Positions 25,201-32,290 of a stretch of DNA of 64,000 bases are shown here, piece by piece. Made by a program: the position numbers and the translations under genes. Under the pieces are notes generated by a model. The model was not told the origin of the DNA and made no database searches. It worked only from the letters and a program-made list of their open reading frames with translations. The number at the start of each line of letters is the position of its first letter. Position 1 is the stretch's first letter. The DNA is from Symbiodinium natans (Eukaryota > Sar > Dinophyceae > Suessiales > Symbiodiniaceae), in the NCBI GenBank assembly GCA_905221605.1, contig CAJNDS010000557.1:108182-172181 (forward strand), read 5' to 3'.

Positions 25201-28200
25201 CGCGCTCCCGGTCGGGCTCACGCTCGGATATCGTTACAGCCACGCGAGCCCAGAACAAGGCATTCATGCAACTTTGACACACTGACTGAGTTGCCGTCGG
25301 CCAAACTGGCTCGCACGGCACTGCAGCACTGCACGTGTTGCAAGTGCCGAGCTCAGAGTTCAGCAACAACAACTGTCTCATGGTTTGAGCCAAGTACCAA
25401 GGCTGGCGAGCTGTTCACGACGCCTCAGCCGTTCAACAACGGAATGTTCAAATCTCCAGCACACCAGCGAAATCTAGAGGAGGAATCTTCGATTTTGAGC
25501 TCATGGTGTTCAAGTATGGTGGTTGAAGGGAGTGTCCCAGAATCGAATTGGTGCATCCACGGCTAAGTCCTTTGACGAGAAGCTCCATAGCACCCCGGTA
25601 GCTGCCACGCGCTTGTGCTTACAAGGTGCTGATGGCAGATTTTATCGCCGGCACCGCAACACAGCCCAAATACTGGATGGCGTCCTTGTCCTTCGTTTGA
25701 GTGTTGCATACCAACAAGCTCTATATGCGTGATGGGACTTCGCGAACCACTCCGCGTACCAAGAAATCTTCACGGATGAGGCCAAAAGACTCATAGACGG
25801 AGCTAGGAAGACAGCAGCGAATGCAGGAACGCCTTCATCGTTTGAGGGTGCTTCCCGGCCAGTGGTTGCAAACTTGGCAATTCAGATCTTAGGCGTGTAG
25901 ACGACAAATTCGAGAACAACCCAGCCAGTGCGACATTTATGTTGATTTGGCAGCAACTTGATTCTGCAACAAGTTTGAAATTGCTGTTGCTCCACTGGTG
26001 CTCCAGCGCGAGGAAAGCTTCCCAAGCAAAGCAAGGGTGCACTCTAAATGGAGACCTGCGAACCTTGAAAAATCTGCCTTTGGTGCTGGCACTGAAGCGA
26101 AACATGCGGCTTCTCCTCAAAAATGTCCAGGAAGGGACTTTGCAATGCCCTGCCAACTAACATCATGTCCGAGAGTCTGCAGGTTGAACCCACCTCTTTG
26201 CCACATATCTCACGGCAGGGTTGGCCAGAAGCAAAGACTTCCTTGGCCAGGGCTCCGTCTTCTTGTGCAGATTTGGCGAAGCGTGAGCATGGACACCCAG
26301 ACAGCACGAAACTGCGGCGCACAATAACAGCAAACACACAAATTTAGGAGCAAGAATCGCCAAAACTATAGTAGATGTCAGAGGAGGCGCTTCAGCAAAC
26401 TGGCAGGCATGGGCACATTGATGACCAGGGGAAGCCCCATCTCCTGTGCCTGCACAGCACGAATGGTAAGCCAGGCTCTTGGCGCAGAAGCTCAAGCTTC
26501 AACTGCAGGCTTTAGGGAGGTCTGCCAGCGACATGCGCCGACTCATGAAGTCTGACCTGTTACAAGCCTGCAGGGGCACTGCGTGCAAGCTCCGCTATCC
26601 AGCACTGTAGACCCCAGCATGGTGAAACATCTTTGTGGAGATTGCCTGGATAAGACCAGCGCCACTGGCGAAGTCCGACACGACAACAGATGGCTGGAAA
26701 GCCTCAAGCTCGTCAGCTCTTCAGAACTGTGGGAACTTAGACAAAACAATCCGGCCTTGACCAATTCAGCAAGTAAAGGACCATGCTTCTCTGTGAAGTT
26801 CATGAACACTGGGCCTGCACTGCAAGGATTGGCAGGTCGGGTTCTGTTTCAGCACATGAGAAAGGTGTGCAGAGCCCGTCCTTCGCCCGGATGCAGGGCT
26901 TCGACCTCCTTCTCTGTCAGGGAGTCTGTCAGGCCCCGAAAGGTGACGCCATTCCTTTTGCGTGCTACACGCAAAGTCTATGGTGTAAAGCCGCACGACA
27001 AGTTCTTGTTGCGGCAGCATGGTTCTTACCCTAGTCGTGTGCCGTCGCAATCCGAGAGCTTCAATAATTTCAGCATAAGTTCTTGTCAAGAGGGGGGAGG
27101 GGGGGGGGGCGGGGGTGGCATCATCGCAGAACCACCCTTCTCTTTGTCGCACTGTGCGCTCCCGTTGAGTTACAAGCCTCTATATGTATATAACTGTAGT
27201 ATACATCATATGCTTGCATGTATACACCTCACACACCTTGAAGCGGTACAGGATCAGTGCTTGAATGCCCAACCGCCCAAGCCCCAAGCCTGCGACACCT
27301 CTCTGCCACCTTTCGAGCAAGCGCTTCGGAGCTGACGAAGAGGACCTTCCATGGCACAGCACTCACAGCACTCACAGAGCTGCAAGGTTGAACGGTCAAA
27401 GTCATGAGATGCCCTAAAGCTCATCGAACCTCGTGGCCCTTCTTGGCCAATGCATTGGCGATGCCTGAGCTGCCATGGCAACTGTTCCATGTTTTGTTGT
27501 GCGGTCCTGGAAAACCAACGCCTGGATGGACTTTGCCAAATAAAGCTGACACCTGCTGTGACCAATCGTGCCTCTTCACCCTTGCCCTCAAGCCAAGAGC
27601 CTGAGCCTAGAGCCGAAGTCAACCAAACCAACCAAATCAGAGATGCTCAAGGTTGGGGTCACATGCCCCATCATCGGACAGGAGTAGCAAATGACCTTCA
27701 GTCTTGGGCCTGGCGGGCCAGGCTTGCGCCCGACCTTCGTCCTTGGCAAGTCGAAGATGTAGGGTCACGTGGGGTGCAGCTCTGCATGAAGTGAAGGGTA
27801 GAACAACAGATGTCACAAGGTGTCGTGTGCACTGGCAACGACAAACTGACTATTCGGTCAAGATGCTGCTGCGCGGGCGAGCCAACGACATCTTGGGATT
27901 CTGCTTGCCTCTTCATGATGCCGGCGTGCCGGCAACAGTAATAATTTTCTAGCCACTTGCAAAAAGCTGTGGATCTCCGACGAAAAACCATGACCTTACT
28001 CCGTCAGGAGCCTGTCTAGTTGATCTGCATTATGAACCCTGTTTGGTACACTTTACCTAAACTAAACACCGCAATAGAGGCCAACGGACCCAAACCCCCA
28101 CGCAGACCCTTTGGTCGTGAGCCGGAGAGCTGCGGCAAACACGCAGACGTCAGAGCACGGGTTCCGATGTTTCGAGATGTTCCGGAATTGTCGTGAATTC

Positions 28201-31200
28201 GGAATTCAGGTTCGGGCGGGGCTCTCGTCATGTTGATGGGCTTTCAACTCTATAGGAGGGCTTCGATTCAAGGCTCCGGGGTTGGTGGGAGGCAACCCAC
28301 TTCAGGCACCAGAAACTGGCCGAAAGTCGATAAAATAACCTCGCCCTGCTTCTCCGTCTCAGTGAGGCTCTTGCTGCAAAAAGAGGGCAACATGGCACAA
28401 ACCAGCGGCAAGTTCCCAGTCGTTGATTGCAACCCCCTTCGCTTGCCAAGCGACAAACTGGTGGATGGCTGCGCCAGGCTGCAGTAAACCACTTCGCGGA
28501 GGTCCTCTTTGCACCCCTGAGACACTTGGCATCACGGAGGACATCCACACTCTTCACGCTGGCTCCTCGGCTTCCGTTGCTTGACCTTACAAAACAGAGC
28601 ACGAAACGCACAGAAGCAATATTGCCGATACACTCACAACGAACTGCATGACTGCACGCCGCCTCCTACATCTATTGCCTTGCCACGAAACACATAAAGC
28701 CCACTAGCACCACGGGTTCATCTGACATCTTCTGGCGAATGTCGAACGGAGTCAAGTACAGAAAGTACCCAGTGGCTGAACAGCTTGTGGTAGAGCATCG
28801 GCCCCAAGAACGCAGAGCCAACCTTGGTGTTGGAGCGCCGGGATAGAGACGTCACCCAAAAATCATGAAGCCCCATCTGGCCCAGGCATCCCAGAAACAA
28901 CGAAGCGGCCTTAGAATCCTTCTCAGACTGTAGGTGCATGCAGAGGCTAGACCCTGAAATCTGTTTGTCAGTGCCGCCGCCATGCTTCGCAGCATGCTAC
29001 CTACCTGGCTTTCGTAACTTCTTTTTTGGGGCGCGGTTTCGGATCGGAAGTTCCCGGATTTTTGTCAGCTGCTTAGCCATTGCAAGCTGTGGAAGCCGAT
29101 TCCTGCACAAATCCGCCAAACTAGCCATAAAACTCAATGCTGCTCACACATTTAAGCCTGGGAGCGGATTTCTTGGTGGATGACTTCCGCACCTCTGGCA
29201 TGGAACCAGATTCGGCAATCAGGCTCCGGAAGCTAGAGAGGACCTTGTTGGACGCCTTGATAATTCGCCTATGTAAAGGAAGAGGTAAGTAAGACCTGCC
29301 TTTGCAAATTGCAAGGAGAAGGAAAGGAAACCCGCCTCCGAGGGCGTTGGCTGCGAACCCGTCGCCCTCAGTCTGGGTGCGAGACGAATTTGCCCTGGAC
29401 CTAGTGGTCCTCGTGGCAATATGGCCACTCGTGAACCAAGCCTTCCAAAGCCTTGTTGTAATCACAGGTTCGCTACCAACCCCGATGCGCAAATAAATAT
29501 GAGCTTGTTCGGTATAGGCATGCTAAATCACACGACCTCAGAAGGAGGCCAAATTCTAATTTCCTGCTCGCAACTCCAGTGCTGCCACATCACGTGAACA
29601 AAGCTTGTGAACCTTGTGAAGGCAAGTTGCACTTCGCTGCAGCGTTCCAGAAGGGATTTGGAGTCTTGAAACTCGGAAACACGAAGGCGCCTGAGTTCGT
29701 AGCACATTCATAGAGCCCGCGCGTGCCAACTTGTTGCCGTCGAACCAGAAAACCGTTGGATTGCTCAATTCTTCGAGCCCAGCATCTCCCTGCCCAGCAG
29801 CTTCGGCGAGCTCCGAGACACTCCGTCAATTCGATGCTCACGAGTCTCACGATGCCCAGGCCTAGTCTCCGCCAAGATCACAAGCTGCAACAAAAAGAAC
29901 TTCGGAGGCAAAGTTGAAACTTGCATATTGAACATGGTAACATGGCTCCCTTCTGTTCCCTTCAGCCAAAACACGTCTTCGACAGCCGCCCTCGCGCCTC
30001 TAAGATGCGGCGCATGATGGGGATCCTGGTTTCAAGAAGGGCCCTTAGCTTCAGGAGTAAGGCTTGCTCATAATCATCCTTGCTGGAAAGTCAGGAACCG
30101 AACCACTAACCGTGAACCGAACCGGGCGAACCGTTCCAGCTAGTAACCAGGTGCTTCTGTCAGGCGGGAAGATAAAGCACCCAAACGATCCAAAAGTCCT
30201 TCAAACTCAAGGGAAAAGGTACAAGGTCAGTGCTTGCACAGCAGGTCCTCGCAGGAGTTTCTGGCCCATTCACACAACGTCGCCTTATGACAGTTTGCAC
30301 GGAATCTGAAACATCACATATCTCAACATTAGTCTGTGCAATAGTCGTCCCCCCTCACAAGACAGGATCGGCGCGGGTCTCTTGCTGCAATGTCCAACAC
30401 AATGGCGCGCGCACTGACACACACACCATTGCCAGGAAGCAACGCCCAAAAGGACGGATGCTGCCGTGATGTTTGTGTGCTCGACGAGCGCGAGGTATCC
30501 TGGTGAGAGTGCCTGAGTCACTCTTGAGTCTTCAAGGTGCGACTGCGCCCAGGCACAGTGTAGCTCAAACATGCTAAATCTGTCTGTGATGCTGTACTAC
30601 GAGATGCAGCAGGAAACCAAAGAAAGTGGAATTTGATCTTCTACTGACCTAGTGGTGTCACTGGTGATGATAATGATGATAGGCCCTACGCTGTCCCCCT
30701 GACAAGCTACAGTCTGCCCACGTCCTCAGCATCGCCCTCAGCATCCCTGAGGAGAGGCTCCAGCAAACTCGGCCTGTGGCTGAATTCACAAGACTTTGGA
30801 GTACATGGACGTTGAAGCAGAAGTGTCACACCAGGATTGCATGACAGCCTCTATTTCTTCCAGCTCTCGTGGAAGAAAAAGTCTAGGTTAGTATCAGCAG
30901 ACCTCTGCATCAGCAGACCTCTGCCCGGCTTGCGAATTGTGATTGACCTTTTCCCTTTACTTTACCACAAACCCACAAAGTGGCAGCCGCTACAGCAGTG
31001 CAACTGCAGAGGCAAGTAGGCCCGTTCACGTCCGCTGCCCCTGCCTGCCAGCCCGAAAACAGCACAGCAGCCGGCCAAGCAACACCTTATGACCCGCGCA
31101 GTGTCTCACTCCATTGCTTGGATACTTGCTGGTTCAACGCAAAGTTCGGCCAAAGCACAAGAAGCCCGCACAGGGCTACGACGGCAATCAACAGGAGCAC

Positions 31201-31951
31201 CACAGCCTGCCGTCACGAATTCCCGTATGCTAAACATGTTTGGCTGCTAACGCCTGTGCAATTCTGCAACAGGTATTCCGCATGGATCCTATGACTGTGC
31301 TTCAAGAGACTGAACATTGGGACTCGGGACAGCCTAGGCCAGAAGGCGTCGGCCCGTGTTCCTGCGTGTTGCTGCATTTTCCTGCAACACCTCTCCACAT
31401 GTTTCTTGCTCTCTCACTCCACATAGCGACAGAAATCGTACCCCATGGCGGGGCCTCAAGCAAGACATGGTTGAGGATCCGAACAGCAGGGCCTTCGCTG
31501 GAGCAAAGTGTCGGCAAAGTGTCGGCAAAGTGCTGCCGTATTTTGAAGCACGTTGAAACATTACCTCCTTCGAGGATCTTCTTCTTTTACCCCACCCCCC
31601 CACCCGAACATTGTTTCAATGGAGTCGTCAAGCTGAGAAGTGAATCTGATCGGGAGGACTGTGGGCTTTTCGTTCCGGAGCACCTTCATCACCTTCATCG
31701 GTGCCGGCAGCCTTGGCAGCACAGCACCATGAGTTGATCGGGCCAGTGGATCCCGGCCAGAATGCCACATGTCTTGAAATCCTGAAGGCCAGACATGAGA
31801 GGTTACTAACACACATCATACGCAGCAGTGTTATGTCAGGCTGGCACGTGGTCACTGCCCTGCCATTTCTTTATGCCCTCTAAATCCGAACTTACCCAGA
31901 AAAGAAAAGCCTGATACAACCAAGAGGCGTGTTCGCCAGCCAGCAGCACAT
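913..31951 (-). CDS. ABCC-type (MRP-like) ABC transporter, multi-exon gene (overall span)
   Basis: Span of a full-length ABCC transporter assembled from about 40 short minus-strand exons listed separately. Order along the minus strand follows the family architecture: TMD1 (31.9-22.9 kb), NBD1 (19.2-16.3 kb), TMD2 (13.8-7.7 kb), NBD2 (5.9-1.1 kb). ABCC proteins are polytopic membrane pumps that use ATP to export organic anions, glutathione conjugates and drugs; the substrate cannot be told here. Most introns are GC-AG, a few GA-AG or GT-AG, and nearly all exon phases in TMD2 and NBD2 join without frameshift, so this half looks like a functional gene. Gaps remain: several TMD1 exons, the Walker A of NBD1, parts of the NBD1-TMD2 linker and a piece before NBD2. 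The 3' end is uncertain: the last exon either splices again near 1085 or reads to a TAA at 913-915. It could also be continuous with the upstream unit at 32.3-46.9 kb. Confidence 0.8.
1085..1136 (-). CDS. ABCC exon: C-terminal strand/helix of NBD2
   Basis: Reads TPKELQQLQDSKGRKMV, equivalent to the end of ABCC proteins (GTP.EL.....G.F..MV). Acceptor AG at 1137-1138. The open frame runs on to TAA at 913-915, but that tail does not resemble the family; splicing at a GT just after KM is possible. Confidence 0.6.
1334..1396 (-). CDS. ABCC exon: NBD2 'VLD.G.V.E'
   Basis: Reads RLETVLEFDQ followed by VVVLDAGEVEE, matching RL.TI.D.D.I.VLD.G.V.E in all ABCC proteins. Acceptor TTTAATCCAG|GTCTT, GC donor, phase 1. 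Confidence 0.85.
1556..1597 (-). CDS. ABCC exon: NBD2 switch histidine (H-loop)
   Basis: Reads HAFPDSTLVAIAH, family FKDCTVLTIAHRL. The last His is the H-loop (switch) residue needed for ATP hydrolysis. Acceptor CCAAG|GCCAT, GC donor, phase 1; the next exon completes AHRLETV. Confidence 0.85.
1891..1915 (-). CDS. ABCC micro-exon: NBD2 '(D)ALIQ'
   Basis: A 25-nt candidate reading NALITVSL, standing where relatives have TDALIQ.TI. Acceptor GACCAG|AATGC, GC donor, phase 1. Both phases fit the neighbours, but at this length chance matches are possible. Confidence 0.6.
2850..3050. repeat. Short direct repeats GAGCATCCATGCCCG
   Basis: GAGCATCCATGCCCG occurs at 2868, 2931 and 3019, each followed by a similar A/T-rich tail (GATGA.TACATC). 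It lies inside an ABCC intron between the NBD2 Walker B exon and the 25-nt exon. Confidence 0.7.
3171..3230 (-). CDS. ABCC exon: NBD2 Walker B and D-loop
   Basis: Reads VLRQPSLLLLDEAETNMTKT. Walker B (SLLLLD) is followed by the catalytic glutamate, so this site should hydrolyse ATP, unlike NBD1. The D-loop is unusual, ETNMTK where relatives have TANVD or TSALD. The frame joins ARMA-VLRQP across a GC-AG intron; GC donor, phase 0. Confidence 0.9.
3408..3473 (-). CDS. ABCC exon: NBD2 signature LSFGQ
   Basis: Reads VSDEGSNLSFGQRQLFCLAR then MA. This is the NBD2 ABC signature in ABCC form (EGG.NLSVGQRQLLCLARA). Position three of LSGGQ is F rather than V or G. Acceptor GAGCAG|GTCAG, GC donor, phase 0. 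Confidence 0.9.
3610..3665 (-). CDS. ABCC exon: NBD2 helical subdomain
   Basis: Reads CAHLDSLVRSFPDGLDYQ; with its neighbours it gives EALRCAHL and LDYQ-VSDEGSNLS, matching AL..(A/V)HL...V...P.GLD..V.EGG. AG acceptor, GC donor, phase 0. Confidence 0.85.
3819..3843 (-). CDS. ABCC micro-exon: NBD2 'WEAL'
   Basis: A 25-nt exon reading DGRIWEAL, family (D)EE.WEAL. Acceptor TCCAAG|GACGG, GC donor, phase 1. Confidence 0.8.
3919..3953 (-). CDS. ABCC micro-exon: NBD2 'NLDP'
   Basis: Reads HNLDPLDYYTA; joined upstream it gives GSLRHNLDP, matching R.NLDPF..Y.D. AG acceptor, GC donor, phase 0. Confidence 0.85.
4177..4204 (-). CDS. ABCC micro-exon: NBD2 'DPILFTGSL'
   Basis: A 28-nt exon reading DPILFTGSL, family consensus DPVLFSGTLR. 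Acceptor GGCCAG|GATCC, GC donor, phase 1. Confidence 0.85.
4761..4801 (-). CDS. ABCC exon: NBD2 Q-loop
   Basis: Reads LMTLRGALGLVPQ, the LR..L.IVPQ Q-loop of NBD2. Acceptor CGAAG|GCCTC; the donor is GA, and splicing gives VPQ-DPILFTG, the exact family sequence. The intron before it is only 66 bp. Confidence 0.85.
4868..4907 (-). CDS. ABCC exon: NBD2 'I.IDGVD'
   Basis: Reads VVINSVDTQKLGI, equivalent to ILIDGVD...LGL in ABCC NBD2. GC donor, phase 1; the next join gives LGIRLMTLRGALG. Confidence 0.8.
5131..5188 (-). CDS. ABCC exon: NBD2 helix after Walker A
   Basis: Reads SSLLLASVSALEADM then DRPM, matching SSL.LAL.RL.E. Acceptor TTCCAG|GTCAA; together with the previous exon it spells CGKSSLLL. 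The 3' end is either the GT donor after 5131 or a GA donor after 5143. Confidence 0.75.
5445..5489 (-). CDS. ABCC exon: NBD2 Walker A
   Basis: Reads PKTKVGIVGTTGCG, then completes GK-S across a GC-AG intron. This is the P-loop GTTGCGKS that binds the ATP phosphates. Relatives have VGIVGRTGSGKS. The intron splits the invariant lysine codon (AA|G). Confidence 0.85.
5649..5704 (-). CDS. ABCC exon: NBD2 A-loop region
   Basis: Reads AGYADIPRDVLKGISLVF, equivalent to RYRP.LP.VLKGISF in ABCC NBD2; Y is the likely A-loop aromatic that stacks on adenine. GC donor, phase 2, joining exactly to the Walker A exon (VFQ-PKTKVGIVG). The acceptor may instead be six bases upstream. Confidence 0.75.
5831..5888 (-). 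CDS. ABCC exon: start of NBD2
   Basis: Reads RSGWVADGAKVELENVQ, matching the first strands of ABCC NBD2 (WP..GAIEFENV.LRYR). Acceptor CGTCCTCAG|GCGCA; the donor is either GT at 5830 or a site a few bases earlier. Confidence 0.6.
6268..6318. repeat. Interstitial telomere-like repeat (CCCTAAA)
   Basis: About six units of CCCTAAA or CCCTCAA in tandem. Dinoflagellate telomeres use TTTAGGG; this is an internal copy within an intron of the ABCC gene. A second short run lies at 6804-6836. Confidence 0.85.
6804..6836. repeat. Interstitial telomere-like repeat (CCCTAAA)
   Basis: Four near-exact CCCTAAA units, the opposite strand sense from the array at 6973-7067 about 140 bp away. Confidence 0.8.
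6973..7067. repeat. Tandem TTTAGGGG array (12 units)
   Basis: Eleven perfect copies of the 8-mer TTTAGGGG and one shortened copy (TTAGGGG). One G longer than the TTTAGGG telomere unit. It lies within an intron of the ABCC gene. Confidence 0.9.
7670..7714 (-). CDS. ABCC exon: end of TMD2 'LLKW.VR'
   Basis: Reads ALGVLKWWRHGEIVQ, comparable to ABCC YAL..TG.LKW.VR...E.E. Acceptor TTACTCAG|GCCCT, GT donor, phase 0. A short exon before it and the SVER exon after it were not securely found; VGLERL near 7330 is a weak candidate. Confidence 0.5.
8574..8621 (-). CDS. ABCC exon: TMD2 sixth helix
   Basis: Reads AIGSLFEIIALVSLA, a hydrophobic helix directly after RWLGNR as in relatives (R.E.IGA.I.L.AALL). 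Acceptor GTTTCAG|GCGCC, GT donor, phase 1. Confidence 0.6.
9540..9645. repeat. AT-rich (TTA/ATG)n low-complexity tract
   Basis: Runs of TTATT, TTCTTATT and ATGATT. A similar tract lies at 15570-15650. Both are intronic. Confidence 0.8.
9741..9786 (-). CDS. ABCC exon: TMD2 'RWLG.R'
   Basis: Reads VCMMSHNVLRRWLGN, the ABCC motif F....ANRWLGVRLE. Acceptor CCACAG|GTTTG, GT donor, phase 1. The in-frame join to the next exon gives RRWLGNRAIGSLF. Confidence 0.7.
10343..10433 (-). CDS. ABCC exon: TMD2 'IRAYG'
   Basis: Reads NEAAIRAYGDEQRLSEEM then FGAQSAVKSR. IRAYG is the conserved ABCC TMD2 motif (GL.TIRAYG.E.RF). Acceptor TTCTCTAG|ATTCT, or possibly CGAG|GCAGC at 10420. GA donor, phase 0, joining to VCMMSHNVLRRWLG. 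Confidence 0.8.
10981..11018 (-). CDS. ABCC micro-exon: TMD2 'R.DS.S...'
   Basis: Reads TMRSDSRHILEH, comparable to ABCC RELQRLDS.SRSPI...F. Acceptor TGCAG|ACC and GA donor; phase 2 fits the next exon if that starts at 10433. Shorter than relatives by a few residues. Confidence 0.5.
11127..11184 (-). CDS. ABCC exon: TMD2 'YY....YRNTS'
   Basis: Reads AVPLYYVIFAIYTRYRNTS, matching the ABCC TMD2 segment IP.YY.L...YRNTSREL. AG acceptor, GT donor, phase 0. Confidence 0.8.
11317..11351 (-). CDS. ABCC micro-exon: TMD2 helix
   Basis: Reads VHTMVPMLISV. The joins give LLY-VHTMVP upstream and SVM-AVPLYY downstream, as in ABCC TMD2 (YV.MVVP......IPLYY). Acceptor TTTGCAG|GTGCA, GC donor, phase 2, 35 nt. 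Confidence 0.75.
11591..11666 (-). CDS. ABCC exon: TMD2 after GRI motif
   Basis: Reads VDLSLYAKTLQTVTTILATI then TPLLY. It continues GDL-VDL in frame and matches family sequence VD..LY.K..Q...T.L...TPL.Y. AG acceptor, GT donor, phase 0. Confidence 0.85.
11774..11851 (-). CDS. ABCC exon: TMD2 'LLRAP..FFD..P.GRI.'
   Basis: Reads LLRAPIDRFFDKQPVGRIMS then RLVGDL. This is the hallmark TMD2 motif of ABCC proteins, the first coupling region after the second helix (LRAPM.FFD..P.GRI.NR.S.D). Acceptor CTGCAG|G, GC donor, phase 2; both junctions preserve frame. Confidence 0.9.
12023..12073 (-). CDS. ABCC exon: TMD2 'R.S..LHN..L'
   Basis: Reads TFTMRLSAAIHNRVIH, corresponding to ABCC FRAS..LHNRML..LLRAP. 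Acceptor ACCAG|GACGT, GC donor, phase 2; joins exactly to the LLRAPIDRFFD exon. Confidence 0.75.
12595..12915. repeat. Degenerate tandem repeat, about 71-73 bp unit
   Basis: The segment GTGGAATTTAGAATAATTCT recurs at 12595, 12814 and 12885, and a partial copy (ATTCTCTACTGCTCTAATTT) near 12756. Spacing of adjacent copies is 71-73 bp. Between the first two lies a G-run followed by a C-run. Intronic in the ABCC gene. Confidence 0.75.
13588..13664 (-). CDS. ABCC exon: TMD2 transmembrane helix
   Basis: Reads ACLLLAVMVYIFLLCDLAIA then LGFSY, a clear transmembrane helix. Acceptor TTGTTAG|GCCTG, GC donor, phase 2. The join to the next exon gives SYV-TFTMRLSAAIHNR, matching the ABCC order helix then (L)RAS..LH.. 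Confidence 0.65.
13827..13847 (-). CDS. ABCC micro-exon: before TMD2 helix
   Basis: A 21-nt candidate reading MALVKDY between CCCAG acceptor and a GC donor. In phase 0 it joins to the following membrane exon (DY-ACLLLAVMV). Chosen by phase and position only. Confidence 0.35.
14733..14800. repeat. AGCAAAAGCCC short tandem repeat
   Basis: Imperfect 11-bp repeats of AGCAAAAGCCC/AGCAAGAGTCC. They create hydrophobic-looking minus-strand ORFs that I do not regard as coding. Confidence 0.65.
15570..15650. repeat. AT-rich (ATT)n low-complexity tract
   Basis: ATTATT/GTTATT runs in an intron of the ABCC gene. Confidence 0.75.
16345..16418 (-). CDS. ABCC exon: C-terminal strands of NBD1 / linker
   Basis: Reads KVIMEKLLLGRLMEGSVSRL. 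It resembles the NBD1 end in ABCC proteins (VLD.GR..E.GS..EL) or the following linker. The acceptor AG at 16419-16420 is clear; the 3' boundary is approximate. Confidence 0.45.
16453..16481 (-). CDS. ABCC exon: NBD1 after D-loop
   Basis: Reads IGRNVLPNK, comparable to ABCC ...VIG.VL.NKTRILVTHQ just before the switch region. AG acceptor and GA donor. The exon that should carry the LVTHQ switch was not identified. Confidence 0.5.
16573..16681 (-). CDS. ABCC exon: NBD1 Walker B and D-loop
   Basis: Begins RAV and ends NRLVLMDDPFASVDAS: Walker B followed by DDP and the D-loop. The residue after the Walker B aspartate is D, not the catalytic E, typical of the degenerate NBD1 of ABCC proteins. Between RAV and NRLV the open frame adds about 17 proline-rich residues absent from relatives; this may be a real insertion or an unrecognised short intron. 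GC donor. Confidence 0.8.
17058..17130 (-). CDS. ABCC exon: NBD1 signature LSGGQ
   Basis: Reads GDQVPIGARG then ISLSGGQKARVHA. This is the ABC signature (C-loop) that contacts ATP of the opposite NBD, in the ABCC context GD.T.IGERG.NLSGGQK.R. Acceptor TCGGCAG|GCGGT, GA donor, phase 2. The strongest single marker of the family in the window together with the NBD2 signature. Confidence 0.9.
17414..17470 (-). CDS. ABCC exon: NBD1 helical subdomain
   Basis: Reads YEDALQAASLGEDLNVLP, the stretch between the Q-loop and the signature (RY..AL.A..L..DL..LP). Acceptor CCGAG|GCTAT, GC donor, phase 1. Both junctions preserve frame; the downstream join gives LPGGDQVPIG. Confidence 0.8.
17666..17702 (-). 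CDS. ABCC exon: NBD1 'ENVLFG'
   Basis: Reads ENVLFGQFFDQA, matching ABCC (V)RENILFG.PFD.ARY. Acceptor GGGCAG|GAGAA, GC donor, phase 1; joined to the next exon it gives ...DQARYEDALQ with no break in frame. Confidence 0.75.
19126..19156 (-). CDS. ABCC exon: NBD1 Q-loop
   Basis: Reads VSQESWLSQA(T), matching the NBD1 Q-loop of ABCC proteins (Y.SQ..W....T.REN); Q is the residue that contacts the nucleotide magnesium. AG acceptor (GATAG|TATCC) and GC donor. A short piece spelling roughly VR is missing before the next exon. Another frame of the same bases also lacks stops, so the call rests on the motif. Confidence 0.5.
20816..20834. repeat. Poly-G run (19 G)
   Basis: Homopolymer of G in an intron between NBD1 and TMD1 exons, preceded by degenerate TTTAGG-type sequence (20750-20800). 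Confidence 0.8.
21641..21815. repeat. Polypyrimidine (CT)n microsatellite
   Basis: About 175 bp almost purely C and T (TCTCTC with T insertions) on the plus strand, hence polypurine on the coding strand. Confidence 0.9.
22205..22310. repeat. Polypyrimidine (CT)n microsatellite
   Basis: C-rich pyrimidine tract grading into a (TC)n run of over 40 bp. Confidence 0.9.
22891..22955 (-). CDS. ABCC exon: end of TMD1 'LPQV'
   Basis: Reads AIINLISATILPQVLTNL then QTY, matching the last TMD1 helix of ABCC proteins (LLRFPL..LPQVI..L). The acceptor is preceded on the coding strand by T14 G18 and TAGAAAG. The donor (GA) is uncertain. Confidence 0.4.
22963..22994. repeat. C18 A14 homopolymer pair next to an exon
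   Basis: On the coding strand this reads T14 G18 TAGAAAG directly before the proposed exon starting at 22955, so the T run might serve as its pyrimidine tract. Confidence 0.8.
23091..23132 (-). CDS. ABCC exon: TMD1 'LT...AF..LAL(F)N'
   Basis: Reads PSFVTAKAVSAAVN, resembling ABCC TMD1 LTAAKAFTALALFN. It ends at a GA donor; the acceptor may be the AG at 23128-23129 or the one at 23133-23134. It sits directly before the exon reading ILPQVLTNL, the order expected in the family. Confidence 0.4.
25996..26055 (-). CDS. ABCC exon: TMD1 'RV.K.FAWE' motif
   Basis: Reads SPFRVHPCFAWEAFLALEH. Spacing and residues match the very conserved ABCC motif RVIK(L/C)YAWE.PFL. AG acceptor (TTCGCAG|GTCTC) and GT donor. 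A second version of the same motif occurs at 38.5 kb, which is why two TMD1 copies are inferred in the window. Confidence 0.45.
26391..26443 (-). CDS. ABCC exon: TMD1 'LG.A.L.G....P....' helix
   Basis: Reads EMGLPLVINV then PMPASLL, fitting the hydrophobic ABCC TMD1 helix that ends in P.N..L.K. AG acceptor after GGCACAG, GC donor, phase 2 at its 3' end. About 35 residues of family sequence should lie between this exon and the next recognised one. Confidence 0.4.
28777..28822 (-). CDS. ABCC exon: TMD1 'LYHKLF' helix
   Basis: Reads VGSAFLGPMLYHKLF, matching the ABCC TMD1 stretch in which R.(A)L..(L/I)Y.K.L precedes the SSGxxxNLM region. AG acceptor (CCAAG|GTTGG) and GC donor, phase 1 at the 3' end. 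Neighbouring exons in this part of TMD1 were not found. Confidence 0.4.
31896..31951 (-). CDS. ABCC exon: start of TMD1
   Basis: Reads VLLAGEHASW then LYQAFLFW, resembling the ABCC entry to TMD1 (typically PEENAS.LS...FSW). It begins after an AG acceptor and stops at a classical GTAAGT donor, one of the few GT introns here. First exon I can assign to the downstream transporter; only about 320 bp separate it from the last exon of the upstream unit. A short isolated match, so moderate confidence. Confidence 0.4.
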
Positions 31952-32266
31952 CTTGTGCAGAAAGTGCACGACAAGCGGATAAGAGGAGCAGGGGCAGGAA
32001 CGGGGCCATGGCTGGCAAACAAGTGCTTCACATCAAGCCGAGTAACAAGGTAGCACATTCAGACTACACTTCTGCAAGCTGCTACGCCTCCAACTCCAAA
32101 ATTCAAAACATAGTGGGATTTATGCAGGACTCTTTCTCATTCACAGGCAAATACTAAGATGGTGCGACACAGCTAGGTCACTTGACAGCATAGCGTGCCA
32201 TGCCTATGCCGGTCTGACATCATTGCTGTTGTGTTTCATGTGAATGCCCAGCTATGCACAGTGCCT

Positions 32267-32290
32267 GGCAAGGGCACTAGCGAGCGCCAC
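32267..32290 (-). CDS. Candidate ABCC fragment 'VALASALA' (upstream unit)
   Basis: Reads VALASALA, similar to (R)VALARALY after the signature. Splice sites are not clear. It would be the last trace of this NBD before the downstream unit begins. Confidence 0.25.

Noticed and set aside
26583-27335. 250-codon plus-strand open frame
   Set aside because: No recognisable domain, contains a poly-Gly stretch from a G/C run and overlaps the span of minus-strand transporter exons; likely chance.
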